In this document: piece by piece, positions 44,834 through 55,274 of the stretch
Position numbering within the stretch: position 1 is the stretch's first letter
Layout of the letters: the number at the start of each line of letters is the position of its first letter
NCBI GenBank assembly: GCA_000342265.1
Contig: CP004348.1
Location: forward strand, 1,178,001-1,242,000
Length of the DNA: 64,000 nt
Reading direction: 5' to 3'
Source: a beta proteobacterium CB
Lineage (GTDB): Bacteria; Pseudomonadota; Gammaproteobacteria; Burkholderiales; Burkholderiaceae
Made by a program: the position numbers and the translations under genes
The notes under the pieces: model-generated
The model's database searches: none
Seen by the model: the letters and a program-made list of their open reading frames with translations, nothing else
What the model was told of the DNA's origin: nothing

Positions 44834-46036
44834 ATGACCTCTCGCCCACCATTGCTTCAAGATGTTCGGATTTTGGATTTATCCACAGTCATTGCGGCAC
44901 CCTTTGCTGCCACTTTATGCGCTGATCTAGGCGCTACAGTCACGAAAATAGAATTGCCAGACGGATCAGATGCTTTGAGGGGTCTGGCCCCGACAACCCC
45001 TGAGTATGCGCTTTATTGGAAAGCGGTAAATCGCGGAAAAACAGGTATTACGCTTGATGTGCGAACAGCTAAGGGTAAAGAACTGTTTCTAAAGATACTC
45101 AAAAATACTGATGTATTGGTAGAAAACTTTCGCACCGGAACTATGGATCGATGGGGCTTAGATCTAAAAACGCTACTCGAAGCCAACCCCAAATTATTAG
45201 TTTTACGACTAACGGGATTCGGACAAACTGGCCCCTATGCAGCAAGACCTGGATTTGCTCGCATTTTTGAAGCTATGAGCGGCTTAACCAATTTAATCGG
45301 AACTCCCGCTAGTGGGCCACAACACCCCAATTTGCCTATAGGAGACTTAGTAGCCGGTTTATTTGGTGCACTGAGTATTTCTGCCGCAATTGCTTCCATC
45401 AGAAGAGATCCATCGCAGTCTGGTTTTGAAATTGATCTCTCTGCAACTGAAGCCGTATTTCGATTATTAGATCCGCTGGCTGTAGAGTACGAGGTTCTGG
45501 GAGTTAATAGAACACATGAAGGAAACCGTGCCAGCTATACAGCACCCTCAAACATGTATCAAACCAAAGATGGGCTCTGGGTTACGTTAGTAGCCTCCTC
45601 AGATGCGATATTTAAACGCTTATGTACGGCCATTGGTAAAAGTGAATGGGTTGATGACCCTAGATTTTCATCAAACCCCAATCGATGTATCAATGTAGTA
45701 GAGCTAGATACTGGAATAGCAAATTGGTTTGCGCACAATAGGTATCTCGAAATTGAAAAATTATTGAATGAAGCTGGCATCCCCTATACCAAAGTTTATG
45801 ACATCAAAGATGTTCTAGATGATCCTCAGGTGAAAGCTAGAAATGGAATTATCCGACTGGTAGATACGGATCTTGGAAGCATTCCTGCACCATGTGTGGT
45901 GCCTCGAGTGTCAGATATTAAAATGGCGACCATCAAATCCGGGCCTAAGACCGGGGAAGATAATTCAACCTTTTACAAAACTCTAGGACTATCTGATCAA
46001 GAAATAAATACCCTGGAGAAAGATGGGATTATTTAA
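44834..46036 (+). CDS. Family III CoA-transferase (CaiB/BaiF type)
   Basis: 400 residues with family III features: L-D-L-S-T-V-I-A-A-P-F-A-A-T-L-C-A-D-L-G-A at the N-terminus, V-N-R-G-K, N-F-R-T-G-T-M-D-R-W-G and G-F-G-Q-T-G-P-Y. It moves CoA between acids without energy cost. It is divergent from the IclR and acyl-CoA dehydrogenase genes, consistent with activating the substrate of that pathway. Substrate unknown. Confidence 0.92.
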   Translation: MTSRPPLLQDVRILDLSTVIAAPFAATLCADLGATVTKIELPDGSDALRGLAPTTPEYALYWKAVNRGKTGITLDVRTAKGKELFLKILKNTDVLVENFRTGTMDRWGLDLKTLLEANPKLLVLRLTGFGQTGPYAARPGFARIFEAMSGLTNLIGTPASGPQHPNLPIGDLVAGLFGALSISAAIASIRRDPSQSGFEIDLSATEAVFRLLDPLAVEYEVLGVNRTHEGNRASYTAPSNMYQTKDGLWVTLVASSDAIFKRLCTAIGKSEWVDDPRFSSNPNRCINVVELDTGIANWFAHNRYLEIEKLLNEAGIPYTKVYDIKDVLDDPQVKARNGIIRLVDTDLGSIPAPCVVPRVSDIKMATIKSGPKTGEDNSTFYKTLGLSDQEINTLEKDGII

Positions 46037-46244
46037 ACGCCGATCAATACTCTTTGTAAGAACATGAATCGCTTAATGAAATTAACGACACAATCTATTG
46101 CCAACCCAGTAAAAAGCCATCCGAGGAATTTTTTAACGTTATTTGGCGGCTCAGGCAAGACTCGAGAACAGGTATAAGGGTTTCAATCTTTTACTCTTCT
46201 GTCTGCTATTGGCCGAAAGCAGACAATCGAGAAAAGACTGCTTC
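46037..46244. other. Intergenic region without a gene
   Basis: 208 bp between convergent genes. Apart from the dispersed repeat (46201-46224) I see no gene, promoter or strong terminator. Confidence 0.5.
46201..46224 (+). repeat. Dispersed hairpin repeat copy 2
   Basis: GTCTGCT (46201-46207) and AGCAGAC (46218-46224) form a perfect stem around ATTGGCCGAA; the inner 16 bp match copy 1 at 41184. From memory, similar TTGGCCGAAAGC hairpins are scattered in many proteobacterial genomes. Here it could act as a terminator for either convergent gene. Confidence 0.6.
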
Positions 46245-47069
46245 CTAGGTGCGTCTCACCCTGAGGGTCTCAAACAAGCAAACTGCTGCTGCTGTAGAAA
46301 CATTTAGAGATTCGACTCTAGGATCAATCGGAATGGATACCCCTTTGGCTTGAGCCATAAGATCTTCAGAAACACCCTGCCCTTCGCTTCCCATTACCCA
46401 GGCAACTGGATGGATCAATACCTTAGGCATATTGAAGAGATCGAGCTCGCCATCAGCAGTAGCAGCTAACAAAGGCGACGTTACAGCGCTTAGCACTTGC
46501 TGATTTGACCAGCCTTCATAAAGATCGAGCAAGCGATGGGCGCCCATGCCGGCGCGCAATACTTTACTGGACCACAGGTGGGCACAACCCGTTAATGCAA
46601 TCACCTGAGTGAAGCCGGCCGCAGCAGCAGTTCGCAAGATAGAGCCCACATTACCAGCATCCTGAATGCGATCCAAAATGATCACGTCGCCAGAAATCGT
46701 CGCAACAGACTTTTGCGGATTTAGCGCAGATTCAGGCAGATCTAGCAATCCCGCAATTTGCGGAGCATTCACTAAATCAGATAGCAAATCCCATAGACCT
46801 TTATCCAATTGATAAACGCGGGTCTCGGGAAAAATTTCTACATGGTCATAGACGGCCTGAGCAATCTCTGGGTTTTGCAAACCCAACTCTGAGGTAATTA
46901 AGGTCTTCAGTGCTGGATTACCCACCCAGGCTTGTACCAAATGAATACCTTCCAGCAAAGCCTGACCACATGCAAATCTCGCTTTTTGCCCCTTGGGGCC
47001 AGTGGCTTGTAATTGACGAATCTCCTTAAATAGAGAATTGTCTTTTGAGCTGATAAATTCCATTTTCAT
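46245..47069 (-). CDS. TrmH/SpoU-family RNA 2'-O-methyltransferase
   Basis: 274 residues. An N-terminal substrate-binding domain (I-S-S-K-D-N-S-L-F-K-E-I-R-Q-L) precedes the knotted SPOUT fold with the three motifs D-R-I-Q-D-A-G-N-V-G-S-I-L-R-T-A-A-A-A-G, V-A-W-V-M-G-S-E-G-Q-G-V-S and I-P-I-D-P-R-V-E-S-L-N-V-S. Likely an rRNA or tRNA ribose methyltransferase; the exact target is not determined by sequence here. It follows rnhB by eight bases. Confidence 0.9.
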   Translation of the reverse strand: MKMEFISSKDNSLFKEIRQLQATGPKGQKARFACGQALLEGIHLVQAWVGNPALKTLITSELGLQNPEIAQAVYDHVEIFPETRVYQLDKGLWDLLSDLVNAPQIAGLLDLPESALNPQKSVATISGDVIILDRIQDAGNVGSILRTAAAAGFTQVIALTGCAHLWSSKVLRAGMGAHRLLDLYEGWSNQQVLSAVTSPLLAATADGELDLFNMPKVLIHPVAWVMGSEGQGVSEDLMAQAKGVSIPIDPRVESLNVSTAAAVCLFETLRVRRT

Positions 47070-47077
47070 AGTTGTGA

Positions 47078-47671
47078 TTATCGGCTATGCAGAGCTAAGA
47101 CATTGCGAACTGGTGAAAAGCTCCGACGATGCTGATCGCAGGCACCAAACTCTTTTAAGGCTGCAAAATGCGCCTCCGTTGGATATCCCATATGTTGAGC
47201 AAACCCGTACTGTGGATGCAGTTCATGCAAGGCCATCATTTGACGATCACGCGTCACTTTAGCGAGAATCGATGCCGCTGAAATCGCTGGCTCCTTGGTA
47301 TCGCCCTTCACAATAGCCTCTGCTGAGATCGGAAGCTCAGGGCAGCGATTGCCATCTATCAAAGCTTTGTCTGGCCAGCCGCCTAAACGTGTAGTGAGAT
47401 CTTCAATTGCACGGCGCATTGCCAACATCGTCGCTTGCAAAATATTGATCTCATCAATCTCTGCTGGACTGGCCTCACCAATGCCCCAAGCCTTCGCCTT
47501 GAGCTGAATTTGCTCAAATAAAAACTCGCGACTTGTGGCTGATAACTTCTTAGAATCTTTTAACCCAGCAATAGGATTCTCGGGGTCAAGAACAACCGCA
47601 CCAGCGACCACCGCCCCTGCCAATGGGCCACGCCCTGCCTCATCAACACCGCATACCCAAATCACGCTCAC
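47078..47671 (-). CDS. rnhB: Ribonuclease HII
   Basis: 197 residues with the [10 protein letters not shown] active-site motif (Asp10, Glu11), D-S-K-K-L and the [13 protein letters not shown] segment. It removes RNA from DNA-RNA hybrids. It overlaps lpxB by four bases, the conserved lpxB-rnhB pair. Confidence 0.96.
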   Translation of the reverse strand: MSVIWVCGVDEAGRGPLAGAVVAGAVVLDPENPIAGLKDSKKLSATSREFLFEQIQLKAKAWGIGEASPAEIDEINILQATMLAMRRAIEDLTTRLGGWPDKALIDGNRCPELPISAEAIVKGDTKEPAISAASILAKVTRDRQMMALHELHPQYGFAQHMGYPTEAHFAALKEFGACDQHRRSFSPVRNVLALHSR

Positions 47672-48870
47672 GCATTGACCCGATGTTTGCTAGCGGTAAT
47701 GGTCTGTGCCACAGCCTGGGCAACCAATAGACCAGTAGGTCTGCGCAAGGTCTCATGCATCTTTGCAAAACGTGTTTTTAGTTGAGCAACTTTGCCAGGA
47801 TTATTTAACCAAGCCAATAAGGCATCGGCCAACTTGTTTGGGGTCGCATCATCCTGCAAAAGCTCTGGGACAACAAACTCGCCACAGAGGATGTTTGGCA
47901 AACCAACATAAGGTAAGTAGCCCTGTCGTTTCATGATCTGCGCTGTCAGCCAAGGCACCTTATAGGAGATCACCATAGGCTTTTTCCAGAGTGCCGCCTG
48001 TAATGTTGCTGTACCACTAGCAATCAACACGACATCAGCAGCTTCTAGTACTGCATCAGCTTCACCATCAATCAAGTGAATATGAAGATCTGGGTTTTTC
48101 TCAAGGGTATTTGCAAGTAGAGTCTCTAGCGGTGTGCGCAATCGTGGCGTTGCAACCGGGATGATGAAATGTAGAGATTGTCCTGGCATCCGCTTCACAA
48201 GCTCTGCCATGGTTTCAAAAAAGACCGGTGCGATGAGCTCAATCTCGGAACTGCGACTACCCGGTAGAACGGAAACCACAATGCCATTTAATGCATTGGG
48301 TACGAGGCTCAAGGTCTTTTCTATCTTTTGTCTGGCTGTCGTTGGATTTGGCTCTAGTGGAATCTCGCTCGCTAGCGGGTGCCCAACGTAAGTCGCGCTG
48401 ATGCCAGCACGCTCGTAGATCTCGGTCTCAAATGGAAAGATGCAGAGCATGCGCTCCACTGCCTGCTTAATCTTGCTAATGCGCCCTGCTCGCCACGCCC
48501 AAATAGATGGTGAGACAAAATGTAAGGTAGGAATCCCTGCCTTACGCAAAGCGAACTCAACCCCTAAATTGAAATCCGGTGCATCAATGCCGAGATAGAC
48601 ATCCGGGCGCCCTTCACCCAGTAGATTGGCGATGAGCTCTTTTCGCAGTTTCAGAATAGCGGGCAACTGTTTGATTGCCTCAACGTAACCGCGAACGCTG
48701 AGCGTCTCCATTGGCCAATCCGAACGTAGGCCTTCTGCCTGCATTCGTGGACCGCCGATGCCGTAGACCTCGAGATTAGAAGTATCAGGAATCTGCTTTA
48801 GTGCACTCAGCACTGGTGCAGCCAACAAGTCACCAGAAGGTTCTCCGGCAACACAAGCAAGTTTAGACAC
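47668..48870 (-). CDS. lpxB: Lipid-A-disaccharide synthase
   Basis: 400 residues from GTG 48870, where the protein begins [16 protein letters not shown] as LpxB usually does; a longer frame from 48921 only adds residues that overlap the lpxA end. Key motifs S-G-T-A-T-L-Q and G-S-R-x-x-E-I are present. It joins UDP-2,3-diacylglucosamine and lipid X in lipid A synthesis at the inner membrane. Ten bases after the lpxA stop. Confidence 0.93.
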   Translation of the reverse strand: MSKLACVAGEPSGDLLAAPVLSALKQIPDTSNLEVYGIGGPRMQAEGLRSDWPMETLSVRGYVEAIKQLPAILKLRKELIANLLGEGRPDVYLGIDAPDFNLGVEFALRKAGIPTLHFVSPSIWAWRAGRISKIKQAVERMLCIFPFETEIYERAGISATYVGHPLASEIPLEPNPTTARQKIEKTLSLVPNALNGIVVSVLPGSRSSEIELIAPVFFETMAELVKRMPGQSLHFIIPVATPRLRTPLETLLANTLEKNPDLHIHLIDGEADAVLEAADVVLIASGTATLQAALWKKPMVISYKVPWLTAQIMKRQGYLPYVGLPNILCGEFVVPELLQDDATPNKLADALLAWLNNPGKVAQLKTRFAKMHETLRRPTGLLVAQAVAQTITASKHRVNA

Positions 48871-48880
48871 TCGATTTACT

Positions 48881-49678
48881 CTATCGAATAATGCCGCGTG
48901 TAGAGGCGGCAATAAAGTCATGGAACTCTGTTAACTTTTCCGCAGTAGCGGCATCTGAGGCGCTAGCAAGCGCCATCTTCTGAATCTCTGCCTTAGCCTC
49001 TTCGAAACTCAGGCCATCTTTGTAGAGAACCTTGTACGCCTGACGCAATGCAGAAATGGTTTCACTTGAGAAACCGCGACGCTTCAGACCTTCCACGTTA
49101 ATACCATGTGGGGATGCTTTATCTCCGGCAGCAATCACAAATGGCGGAATATCTTGCACTAATGCAGAGGCGCCACCCAGCATGGCGTGTTGGCCAATAC
49201 GGACAAATTGATGTACACCAGACATACCACCCATAATCGCCCAGTCACTCACTTTCACGTGACCAGCAATTTGTGCGTTGCTCGAGAAAATGGTGTGGTT
49301 ACCAATTTGGCAATCATGCGCAATGTGCACATAAGCCATGATCCAGTTATCGTCACCAATTCTGGTAATACCCTCGTCCTGGGATGTGCCAGTATGAATA
49401 GTAGTGAACTCACGAATCGTATTGCGATCGCCGATGATCAGTTGAGTAGGCTCGCCACGGTATTTCATATCCTGGGGAGCGCCGCCAATTGCAGCAAAGT
49501 GAGCAAAGGTATTTTCTTTACCGATCGTGGTGTAACCCTCAATCACGGTATGGGAGCCAATCTTGCTACCAGCACCAATTTTGACGTTTGGCCCGATAAC
49601 AGAATATGGACCAATCTCTACGTCGCTAGCGATCTCAGCCTTACTATCAACTACAGCGGATGCATGAATCCGAGTCAT
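48881..49678 (-). CDS. lpxA: UDP-N-acetylglucosamine acyltransferase
   Basis: 265 residues from ATG 49678, which overlaps the fabZ stop by one base (TAATG); upstream starts are less likely. Left-handed beta-helix repeats fill the first two thirds (I-G-x-x, V-K-I-G), with catalytic His in the A-H-D-C region ([10 protein letters not shown]) and the C-terminal helices. First step of lipid A synthesis. Confidence 0.95.
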   Translation of the reverse strand: MTRIHASAVVDSKAEIASDVEIGPYSVIGPNVKIGAGSKIGSHTVIEGYTTIGKENTFAHFAAIGGAPQDMKYRGEPTQLIIGDRNTIREFTTIHTGTSQDEGITRIGDDNWIMAYVHIAHDCQIGNHTIFSSNAQIAGHVKVSDWAIMGGMSGVHQFVRIGQHAMLGGASALVQDIPPFVIAAGDKASPHGINVEGLKRRGFSSETISALRQAYKVLYKDGLSFEEAKAEIQKMALASASDAATAEKLTEFHDFIAASTRGIIR

Positions 49679-50127
49679 TACGCACCTTTCGTACGAACAG
49701 CACAAGTGATATTGGCTTCAGCAGCAAGCTCACCATCAACCGTAGCTTGCACTTGAAACTTATAGATGCCAGCACGCTCGCGCTCCAACTTGGCTGTCAT
49801 GATTAATTGATCACCAGGCAATACCGGCTTCTTAAAGCGGGCACCATCAATACCAGCGAAATAGTAAATAGCATTTTCTTCGCGCACTTCAGAAAAGGTG
49901 AGGAGCGCAGCAGTTTGTGCCAGCGCCTCAATAATTAAAACGCCCGGCATGACTGGAAAATCTGGGAAGTGCCCCTGAAAGAACGGCTCATTCATGGTGA
50001 CATTCTTCAAGGCGGTAATACTTTGGCGCGGTTCAATCTCCAGCACCCGATCAACCAATAAGAATGGGTAGCGGTGTGGTAACAACTTCAAAATTTGATT
50101 GATGTCGATAGCGATGGGTTTGCTCAT
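49678..50127 (-). CDS. fabZ: 3-hydroxyacyl-[acyl-carrier-protein] dehydratase
   Basis: 149 residues with the FabZ hot-dog fold motif [11 protein letters not shown] and the catalytic pair His53 (G-H-F-P) and Glu67 ([11 protein letters not shown]). It dehydrates hydroxyacyl-ACP in fatty acid synthesis and competes with LpxA for substrate. It couples to lpxA by overlapping stop and start. Confidence 0.96.
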   Translation of the reverse strand: MSKPIAIDINQILKLLPHRYPFLLVDRVLEIEPRQSITALKNVTMNEPFFQGHFPDFPVMPGVLIIEALAQTAALLTFSEVREENAIYYFAGIDGARFKKPVLPGDQLIMTAKLERERAGIYKFQVQATVDGELAAEANITCAVRTKGA

Positions 50128-50176
50128 GTATTTACCTGCCGAATAAAGTTTCTAATTTTTTAATATGGTGACGAAT

Positions 50177-51232
50177 TTATTTAGATTTATCTAATAATCG
50201 TAAGCGTTGACGTATTTTATCGAGACCACGCAGAATCGCAGCATTTTTCTCCCAGGCGCCATGCAGCATTGATGGATAAACACCCGTGTAATGCTGGCCT
50301 GGCTCGGTGATCGAACGAATAATTGAGGTGTTACCAGACACTGTTGTTCTGTCTGCAATCGTAAGGTGTCCAGCAAAATTCGCTGCACCGCCAATAATGC
50401 AGAAGTTACCAATCTTAGTACTTCCTGAAATCGCGGCACACCCAGCAATGACGCAACAGTTACCCACCACTACGTTGTGTGCGATTTGAACTTGATTATC
50501 AATCTTAGTGCCATTGCCTATGATGGTGTTGCTCATGGCGCCACGATCGATGGTAGTAGATGCCCCAATCTCCACATCGTTGCCAATCGCTACAGCACCA
50601 GTTTGAGGAATTTTGACCCACTCACCACCAGCAGCAGAAAAGTCAGGTGCAAAACCAAAACCATCGGCACCAATCACAGCACCGCTATGAATAATGCAAC
50701 GCTCACCAATAGCAGTCTCCGAATAAACAGAAACATTGGGGTAGATTAAGGTATCACTGCCAATATTGGAATTTCTGGCAATCGAAGTATTACCCAGCAA
50801 AACAACCCGCTCACCCAATTTCACACCAGGGCCGATTTGTACAAATGGTCCGATATGGCAGGAGACGGGAATAGCTACAGAGGAATCGATTACTGCGCTA
50901 GGATGGATTCCTGGCGCGTAAACAGGCGCCGAGAACTTAGCAAAGTGCTGCGCCATTCTGGCAAAAGTAGCATACGGGTTCTTGGAAACAAAATACACCC
51001 GCCCTGCTGAGTTGCCTCCAGGATTTGCCTCCAGAAAATCGAGATCCGCTTGATTAACAATCAGGCCGCCAGCACCACTATCACTAGCTTGTTGTCGGTA
51101 CAGCGGATTGGAGAGAAAAGAGATCTGGCTTGGTTGAGCTCGCTCGAGAGGAGCGAGGCCCTGAAGCGCGTGGGAGCCGTCCCCCACCAAGCTTACTTGA
51201 AACTGTTCGGCCAGCTCGATGGCGGTGGGCAT
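50177..51232 (-). CDS. lpxD: UDP-3-O-(3-hydroxyacyl)glucosamine N-acyltransferase
   Basis: 351 residues. An N-terminal uridine-binding domain (about 1-105) is followed by beta-helix hexapeptide repeats with [15 protein letters not shown] and I-A-H-N-V-V-V-G-N motifs (catalytic His in [10 protein letters not shown]). Third step of lipid A synthesis. Preceded by the Skp gene by 5 bp and followed by fabZ. Confidence 0.95.
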   Translation of the reverse strand: MPTAIELAEQFQVSLVGDGSHALQGLAPLERAQPSQISFLSNPLYRQQASDSGAGGLIVNQADLDFLEANPGGNSAGRVYFVSKNPYATFARMAQHFAKFSAPVYAPGIHPSAVIDSSVAIPVSCHIGPFVQIGPGVKLGERVVLLGNTSIARNSNIGSDTLIYPNVSVYSETAIGERCIIHSGAVIGADGFGFAPDFSAAGGEWVKIPQTGAVAIGNDVEIGASTTIDRGAMSNTIIGNGTKIDNQVQIAHNVVVGNCCVIAGCAAISGSTKIGNFCIIGGAANFAGHLTIADRTTVSGNTSIIRSITEPGQHYTGVYPSMLHGAWEKNAAILRGLDKIRQRLRLLDKSK

Positions 51233-51237
51233 GAAAC

Positions 51238-51765
51238 TTACTTGAGACTATTCAAAGCCTTGATGACATCATCCGTAACATCAACCTTTGGATTGGCATA
51301 GGCTGGATCTTGAATAATGACATCAATTTTTCTTTGGTCAGCAATTTGCTTAAGGGCTTGATTGGCTTTTTCGGCAATCTTGGCGCGCTCTTCAAAGTTA
51401 CGCTGATTCAGATCTTCTGTGTACTCACGTTGCTTACGTTGAAGTTCGCGGTCTTGATCCGCTAACTCACGTTGACGACGTAAACGCTCTGCTTCGGACA
51501 TCACCGCTGAATCACGGTCTAATTTTTCAGCAGCAGATTTAATTTTTTGCGCGCTATCGCGAATTTCAGTCTGGCGCTTCATGAATTCATTTTGCAATTT
51601 AGTCTGGCTTGCTTTGGCCATATTAGATTCGTTGAATACCTTCTCAACGTTCACAGCTGCAACTCGTGTTCCAGCGTCTTGAGCAAATGCCTGAGGCAAA
51701 GCAATCAATGATGATGCGGCAATTAAGCCGTATTGAATCCATTTAGAAGATTGATAAAGCTTCAT
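51238..51765 (-). CDS. skp: OmpH/Skp family periplasmic chaperone
   Basis: 175 residues from ATG 51765 with AAGGAAA upstream; signal peptide ends A-F-A-Q-D. A long helical central region rich in Arg/Glu/Gln ([12 protein letters not shown]) is typical of the Skp tentacles. It holds outer-membrane proteins in the periplasm. It lies between bamA and lpxD, as in most proteobacteria. Confidence 0.92.
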   Translation of the reverse strand: MKLYQSSKWIQYGLIAASSLIALPQAFAQDAGTRVAAVNVEKVFNESNMAKASQTKLQNEFMKRQTEIRDSAQKIKSAAEKLDRDSAVMSEAERLRRQRELADQDRELQRKQREYTEDLNQRNFEERAKIAEKANQALKQIADQRKIDVIIQDPAYANPKVDVTDDVIKALNSLK

Positions 51766-51783
51766 AAAACTTTCCTTAAACAA

Positions 51784-54132
51784 TTAAAACGCTGTACCCA
51801 CTTGGAACTGTAAACGCTGCACGTTATCCGTTGGCAAGGATTTGATCGGAATACCGTAACTGAACTTCAGTGGGCCCAGTGGTGATATCCATGATAAACC
51901 TAAGCCATAAGAATATCGCAAGACGAGATTGATATTTTCGTTATAGACATTACCACCATCCACGAAACCAAATACCCGCAAGGTTTTATCAACTCCAGAT
52001 CCAGGAACCGGGACGGTGTACTCAACGTTGCTGACGATTTTGGACTGACCGCCAGTAGGCTGATTCAGGCCGGTATAGGTATTAACGTAGGTAGGCCCTA
52101 GCGATCCTGGGGCATAGCCTCGAACCGATCCAATACCACCAACATAGTAGTTTTTAGTGATTGGGAATGGGTACTTGCCATAGGCCTCACCGTAACCAAC
52201 CTCACCATTAAAGGACAAGATATTGCCTTTTGAGAAGGAGTGATATTTTTGATACTGGCCAAATAGGCGGTAGAACATCATGTTACCCACCGGCGTTCCC
52301 ACCTCGGCATTGAGTTGTTGCAAAGAGCCTGTCGAAGGAATCAGAGCGCTATCACGACCATCACGCGACCAACCGACTGTAATTGGAACGTTGTAAGTAT
52401 TCAATGTTGCAGGATAACCAGGGGCGGCGATGCCATAGTCCTGCATGTAGTTTAAATACGGTGTTGGCGTATTAATACTAGATTGAATCTGGAACACCTC
52501 AAATCCAGTGCCGAAGAAAACCCGGTCTACCTCAGTGTAGGGAACGCCAAACTTAATATTGCTACCAACAGACTTGATTTGGTAATCTGGATCACCGGTG
52601 TAATACAGCGGCTTGGATGAGCGGTAGTACAGATCAGTAAAGCGGCTGATACCATCTTCAGTGAAGTAAGGATCGTAGTTTGATAAAGCCAAGCTTTGGT
52701 TGATCTTACCGAGAGAGAAGTTCAAGCCCACTGCGGTACCTGTACCAAAAGCATTCTCCTGGTTAATACCGGCAGAGAGAATCAACTTCTCAGTAGAGGA
52801 GAAACCAGCGCCTAAAGTAATTGCGCCAGTTGGCTTTTCTGTTACCTTCACGTTCACATCAACTTGATCTGGGGATCCAGGGACATCCTGGGTAGATACG
52901 TCAGTCTCAGTGAAATAACCCAATCGACCTAAACGTTTTTTAGATAGATCAATTTTTTCACTGTCGAACCAAGAGCTTTCAAATTGACGCATCTCACGAC
53001 GAATCACCATATCGCGAGTCTTGGCATTTCCAGTGACATTCACTTGACGCACATAGACACGACGGCCTGGGTCTACTACGAGCGTTAAATCAACCTCGCT
53101 CAGATCACGACGAATGTCTGGCTGTGGATTAATGGTTGCGAACGCATACCCATATGAGCCCAAGATTTCTGCAATCGCCTTAGTGCTCTCTGTCAACTTG
53201 GCAGAGGAGAAGGTGTCACCCGGCTTAAGGCTTACGAGCTGTATCAGCTCAGCCTCTTTACCCAGTAAGTCACCAGCCAAGCGGACATTTTTTACTGTGA
53301 ACTTATTGCCTTCACGAATACTGATTGTGAGGTAGATGCCTTTTTTATCCGGGGTAATAGAAACCTGAGTGGATTCAATCACAAACTCAAGGTAACCACG
53401 ATTGAGGTAGTAAGAGCGAATGTTCTCTAAGTCAGCTGTGAGCTTTTGCTTGGAATACAAATTGTCTTTGCTATACCAAGAAAGCCAGCCACCAGTTTTT
53501 AACTGCATCTGGCTTTTGAGGGTGCTCTCGCTAAAAATATTGTTACCGATGAAATTAATCTCTTGGATTTTGGCTACAGGGCCTTCATCGATGTTGAAAT
53601 AGATCGCAACTTGATTGCGCTCCACCGGGGTGACAGTTGCAACCACCTCAGCGGCATACATACCTTTACCAACATACTGGCGCTTGAGCTCTTGCTCAGC
53701 CTTATCAATCAAAGCTTTGTCGTAGAAGCGGGCTTCTGCCACGCCCACTGCTTTTAAGGATTTACGTACCACTTCCTGGTCAAATTCTTTCATCCCAGTA
53801 AATTCAATACGAGAGATGGTGGGACGCTCTTCAACGATGACAATCAGAACGTTGCCTTGTGCCTGAATTTGCACATCCCGGAAAAAACCAGTGCTGTACA
53901 AAGCCTTGATAGCCTCAGCACTTTTCTCTTCTGTAAAAGTATCACCCACCTGAACTGGTAGGTAGCTAAATACGGTACCCGGCTCCACTCGTTGCAAGCC
54001 TTCAATTCGAATGTCTTTAATAACGAATGGGTCAGCAGCTTGCGCGTTAACGCAGAAACCAGCAGCAAGAATGAAAGCGACTTGAGCAACAAATCGAGCT
54101 ACGGAGCGGAAAGAGGAGATCAAAAAATTCAA
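51784..54132 (-). CDS. bamA: Outer-membrane protein assembly factor BamA
   Basis: 782 residues: signal peptide ending V-N-A-Q-A, five POTRA domains (about 28-430; first begins V-I-K-D-I-R-I-E-G-L-Q-R) and a C-terminal 16-strand barrel with the conserved V-R-G-Y lid-lock motif and a final aromatic F. It folds proteins into the outer membrane. It overlaps rseP by four bases. Confidence 0.96.
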   Translation of the reverse strand: MNFLISSFRSVARFVAQVAFILAAGFCVNAQAADPFVIKDIRIEGLQRVEPGTVFSYLPVQVGDTFTEEKSAEAIKALYSTGFFRDVQIQAQGNVLIVIVEERPTISRIEFTGMKEFDQEVVRKSLKAVGVAEARFYDKALIDKAEQELKRQYVGKGMYAAEVVATVTPVERNQVAIYFNIDEGPVAKIQEINFIGNNIFSESTLKSQMQLKTGGWLSWYSKDNLYSKQKLTADLENIRSYYLNRGYLEFVIESTQVSITPDKKGIYLTISIREGNKFTVKNVRLAGDLLGKEAELIQLVSLKPGDTFSSAKLTESTKAIAEILGSYGYAFATINPQPDIRRDLSEVDLTLVVDPGRRVYVRQVNVTGNAKTRDMVIRREMRQFESSWFDSEKIDLSKKRLGRLGYFTETDVSTQDVPGSPDQVDVNVKVTEKPTGAITLGAGFSSTEKLILSAGINQENAFGTGTAVGLNFSLGKINQSLALSNYDPYFTEDGISRFTDLYYRSSKPLYYTGDPDYQIKSVGSNIKFGVPYTEVDRVFFGTGFEVFQIQSSINTPTPYLNYMQDYGIAAPGYPATLNTYNVPITVGWSRDGRDSALIPSTGSLQQLNAEVGTPVGNMMFYRLFGQYQKYHSFSKGNILSFNGEVGYGEAYGKYPFPITKNYYVGGIGSVRGYAPGSLGPTYVNTYTGLNQPTGGQSKIVSNVEYTVPVPGSGVDKTLRVFGFVDGGNVYNENINLVLRYSYGLGLSWISPLGPLKFSYGIPIKSLPTDNVQRLQFQVGTAF

Positions 54133-55262
54133 GGTGAAAGGTAGCGTTGCAAATCATTAAACAAGGCTAGCAAGGAAAGTGATATCAGTAGCAGAAAACC
54201 CACTTTTTGGAGCTTTTCCTGCATGGATATTGACATTCGCTTACCAACAACCAACTCCCATGCATCATACAGGAGCTGACCCCCGTCTAGCATTGGTAAA
54301 GGCACTAAATTCAAGAGCCCGATACTGATGCTCATGAGGGCTAGGAAGGCTACAAATGGCTGCCAGCCAACCTGGGCAGACTTCCCCGCCATATCCGCAA
54401 TGCTCAATGGCCCACCGAGCTGTTTTAGGGTCGTTTTGCCGGTAAACAAACCCAACATCAGCCTCATCGAGACCTTGCTGATTAAATAGACCCGCTGACC
54501 AGCAAAACCCAAGGCATCAATAGGGCCTAATTTAAGCTCCTTCCACTCCGAGGGTGGGCTGACCTGGGGAAGTAAGCCTAGCGCTTGAAATGGGTCCGAT
54601 TCCGGCGTAACTGGGGGTAAATCATCCTGCCTAAAGGACTTAATGTGACGAGCGCCAGAAATATCCTGCATTTCCAAGGCAAAACCCTGCTCCCCGGTAA
54701 GTGCATCTAACAAAAGCCAACGTAAGGCATTCCAACTTGGGACAACATCAAACTCGTTAAGAATCGGGCTACCACTGTATTCAGATGAGAGGGATTGCCA
54801 ACCAATAACCTGATCCCCTGCCGCCACTCCAAGTTTTGCAGCAATGGATTGCTCGGGCGGAGCCTGCAGCCGAGCAGGCAACTGAGGTACGCCAGAGACA
54901 TAAATTACTGAAAACAAAATAACTGCCAGCAGGAAGTTGGCAAAGGGTCCTGCTGCCACTATCAAAGAGCGTTGCCAAAGAGGCTTCACATCAAAAGATT
55001 CAGAACGTTCTTTTTCTGGAATGGTTTGCGCACTATCGCGACCATCGAGTAACTTGACGTAACCACCCAAAGGAATCGAGGCAAGCACCCACTCGGTGCC
55101 ATTCTCAGCACGAAAAGTAAAAATTGGCTTGCCAAAACCCAGGGCAAAGCGAAGTACTTTGACTCCGCACAAGCGAGCGGCAAGAAAATGACCGTACTCG
55201 TGAAAACTCACCAATACGCCGAGTGTGACTAGAAATGCGCTAAGGGTAATTAAAGCCTGCAC
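54129..55262 (-). CDS. rseP: RIP zinc metalloprotease RseP
   Basis: 377 residues. Zinc motif H21-E-Y-G-H25 in the first membrane helix and N-L-V-P-L-P-M-L-D-G-G in the third define a site-2 protease. The protein is about 70 residues shorter than E. coli RseP (450), so the periplasmic part is reduced and may hold one well-formed PDZ domain instead of two. It cleaves anti-sigma factor RseA and signal peptides in the inner membrane. Confidence 0.93.
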   Translation of the reverse strand: MQALITLSAFLVTLGVLVSFHEYGHFLAARLCGVKVLRFALGFGKPIFTFRAENGTEWVLASIPLGGYVKLLDGRDSAQTIPEKERSESFDVKPLWQRSLIVAAGPFANFLLAVILFSVIYVSGVPQLPARLQAPPEQSIAAKLGVAAGDQVIGWQSLSSEYSGSPILNEFDVVPSWNALRWLLLDALTGEQGFALEMQDISGARHIKSFRQDDLPPVTPESDPFQALGLLPQVSPPSEWKELKLGPIDALGFAGQRVYLISKVSMRLMLGLFTGKTTLKQLGGPLSIADMAGKSAQVGWQPFVAFLALMSISIGLLNLVPLPMLDGGQLLYDAWELVVGKRMSISMQEKLQKVGFLLLISLSLLALFNDLQRYLSP

Positions 55263-55274
55263 AAATCTACCAAT

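Noticed and set aside
48871-48921. N-terminal extension of lpxB
   Set aside because: The added residues come from the overlapping lpxA end in another frame; the family start [10 protein letters not shown] fits GTG 48870.
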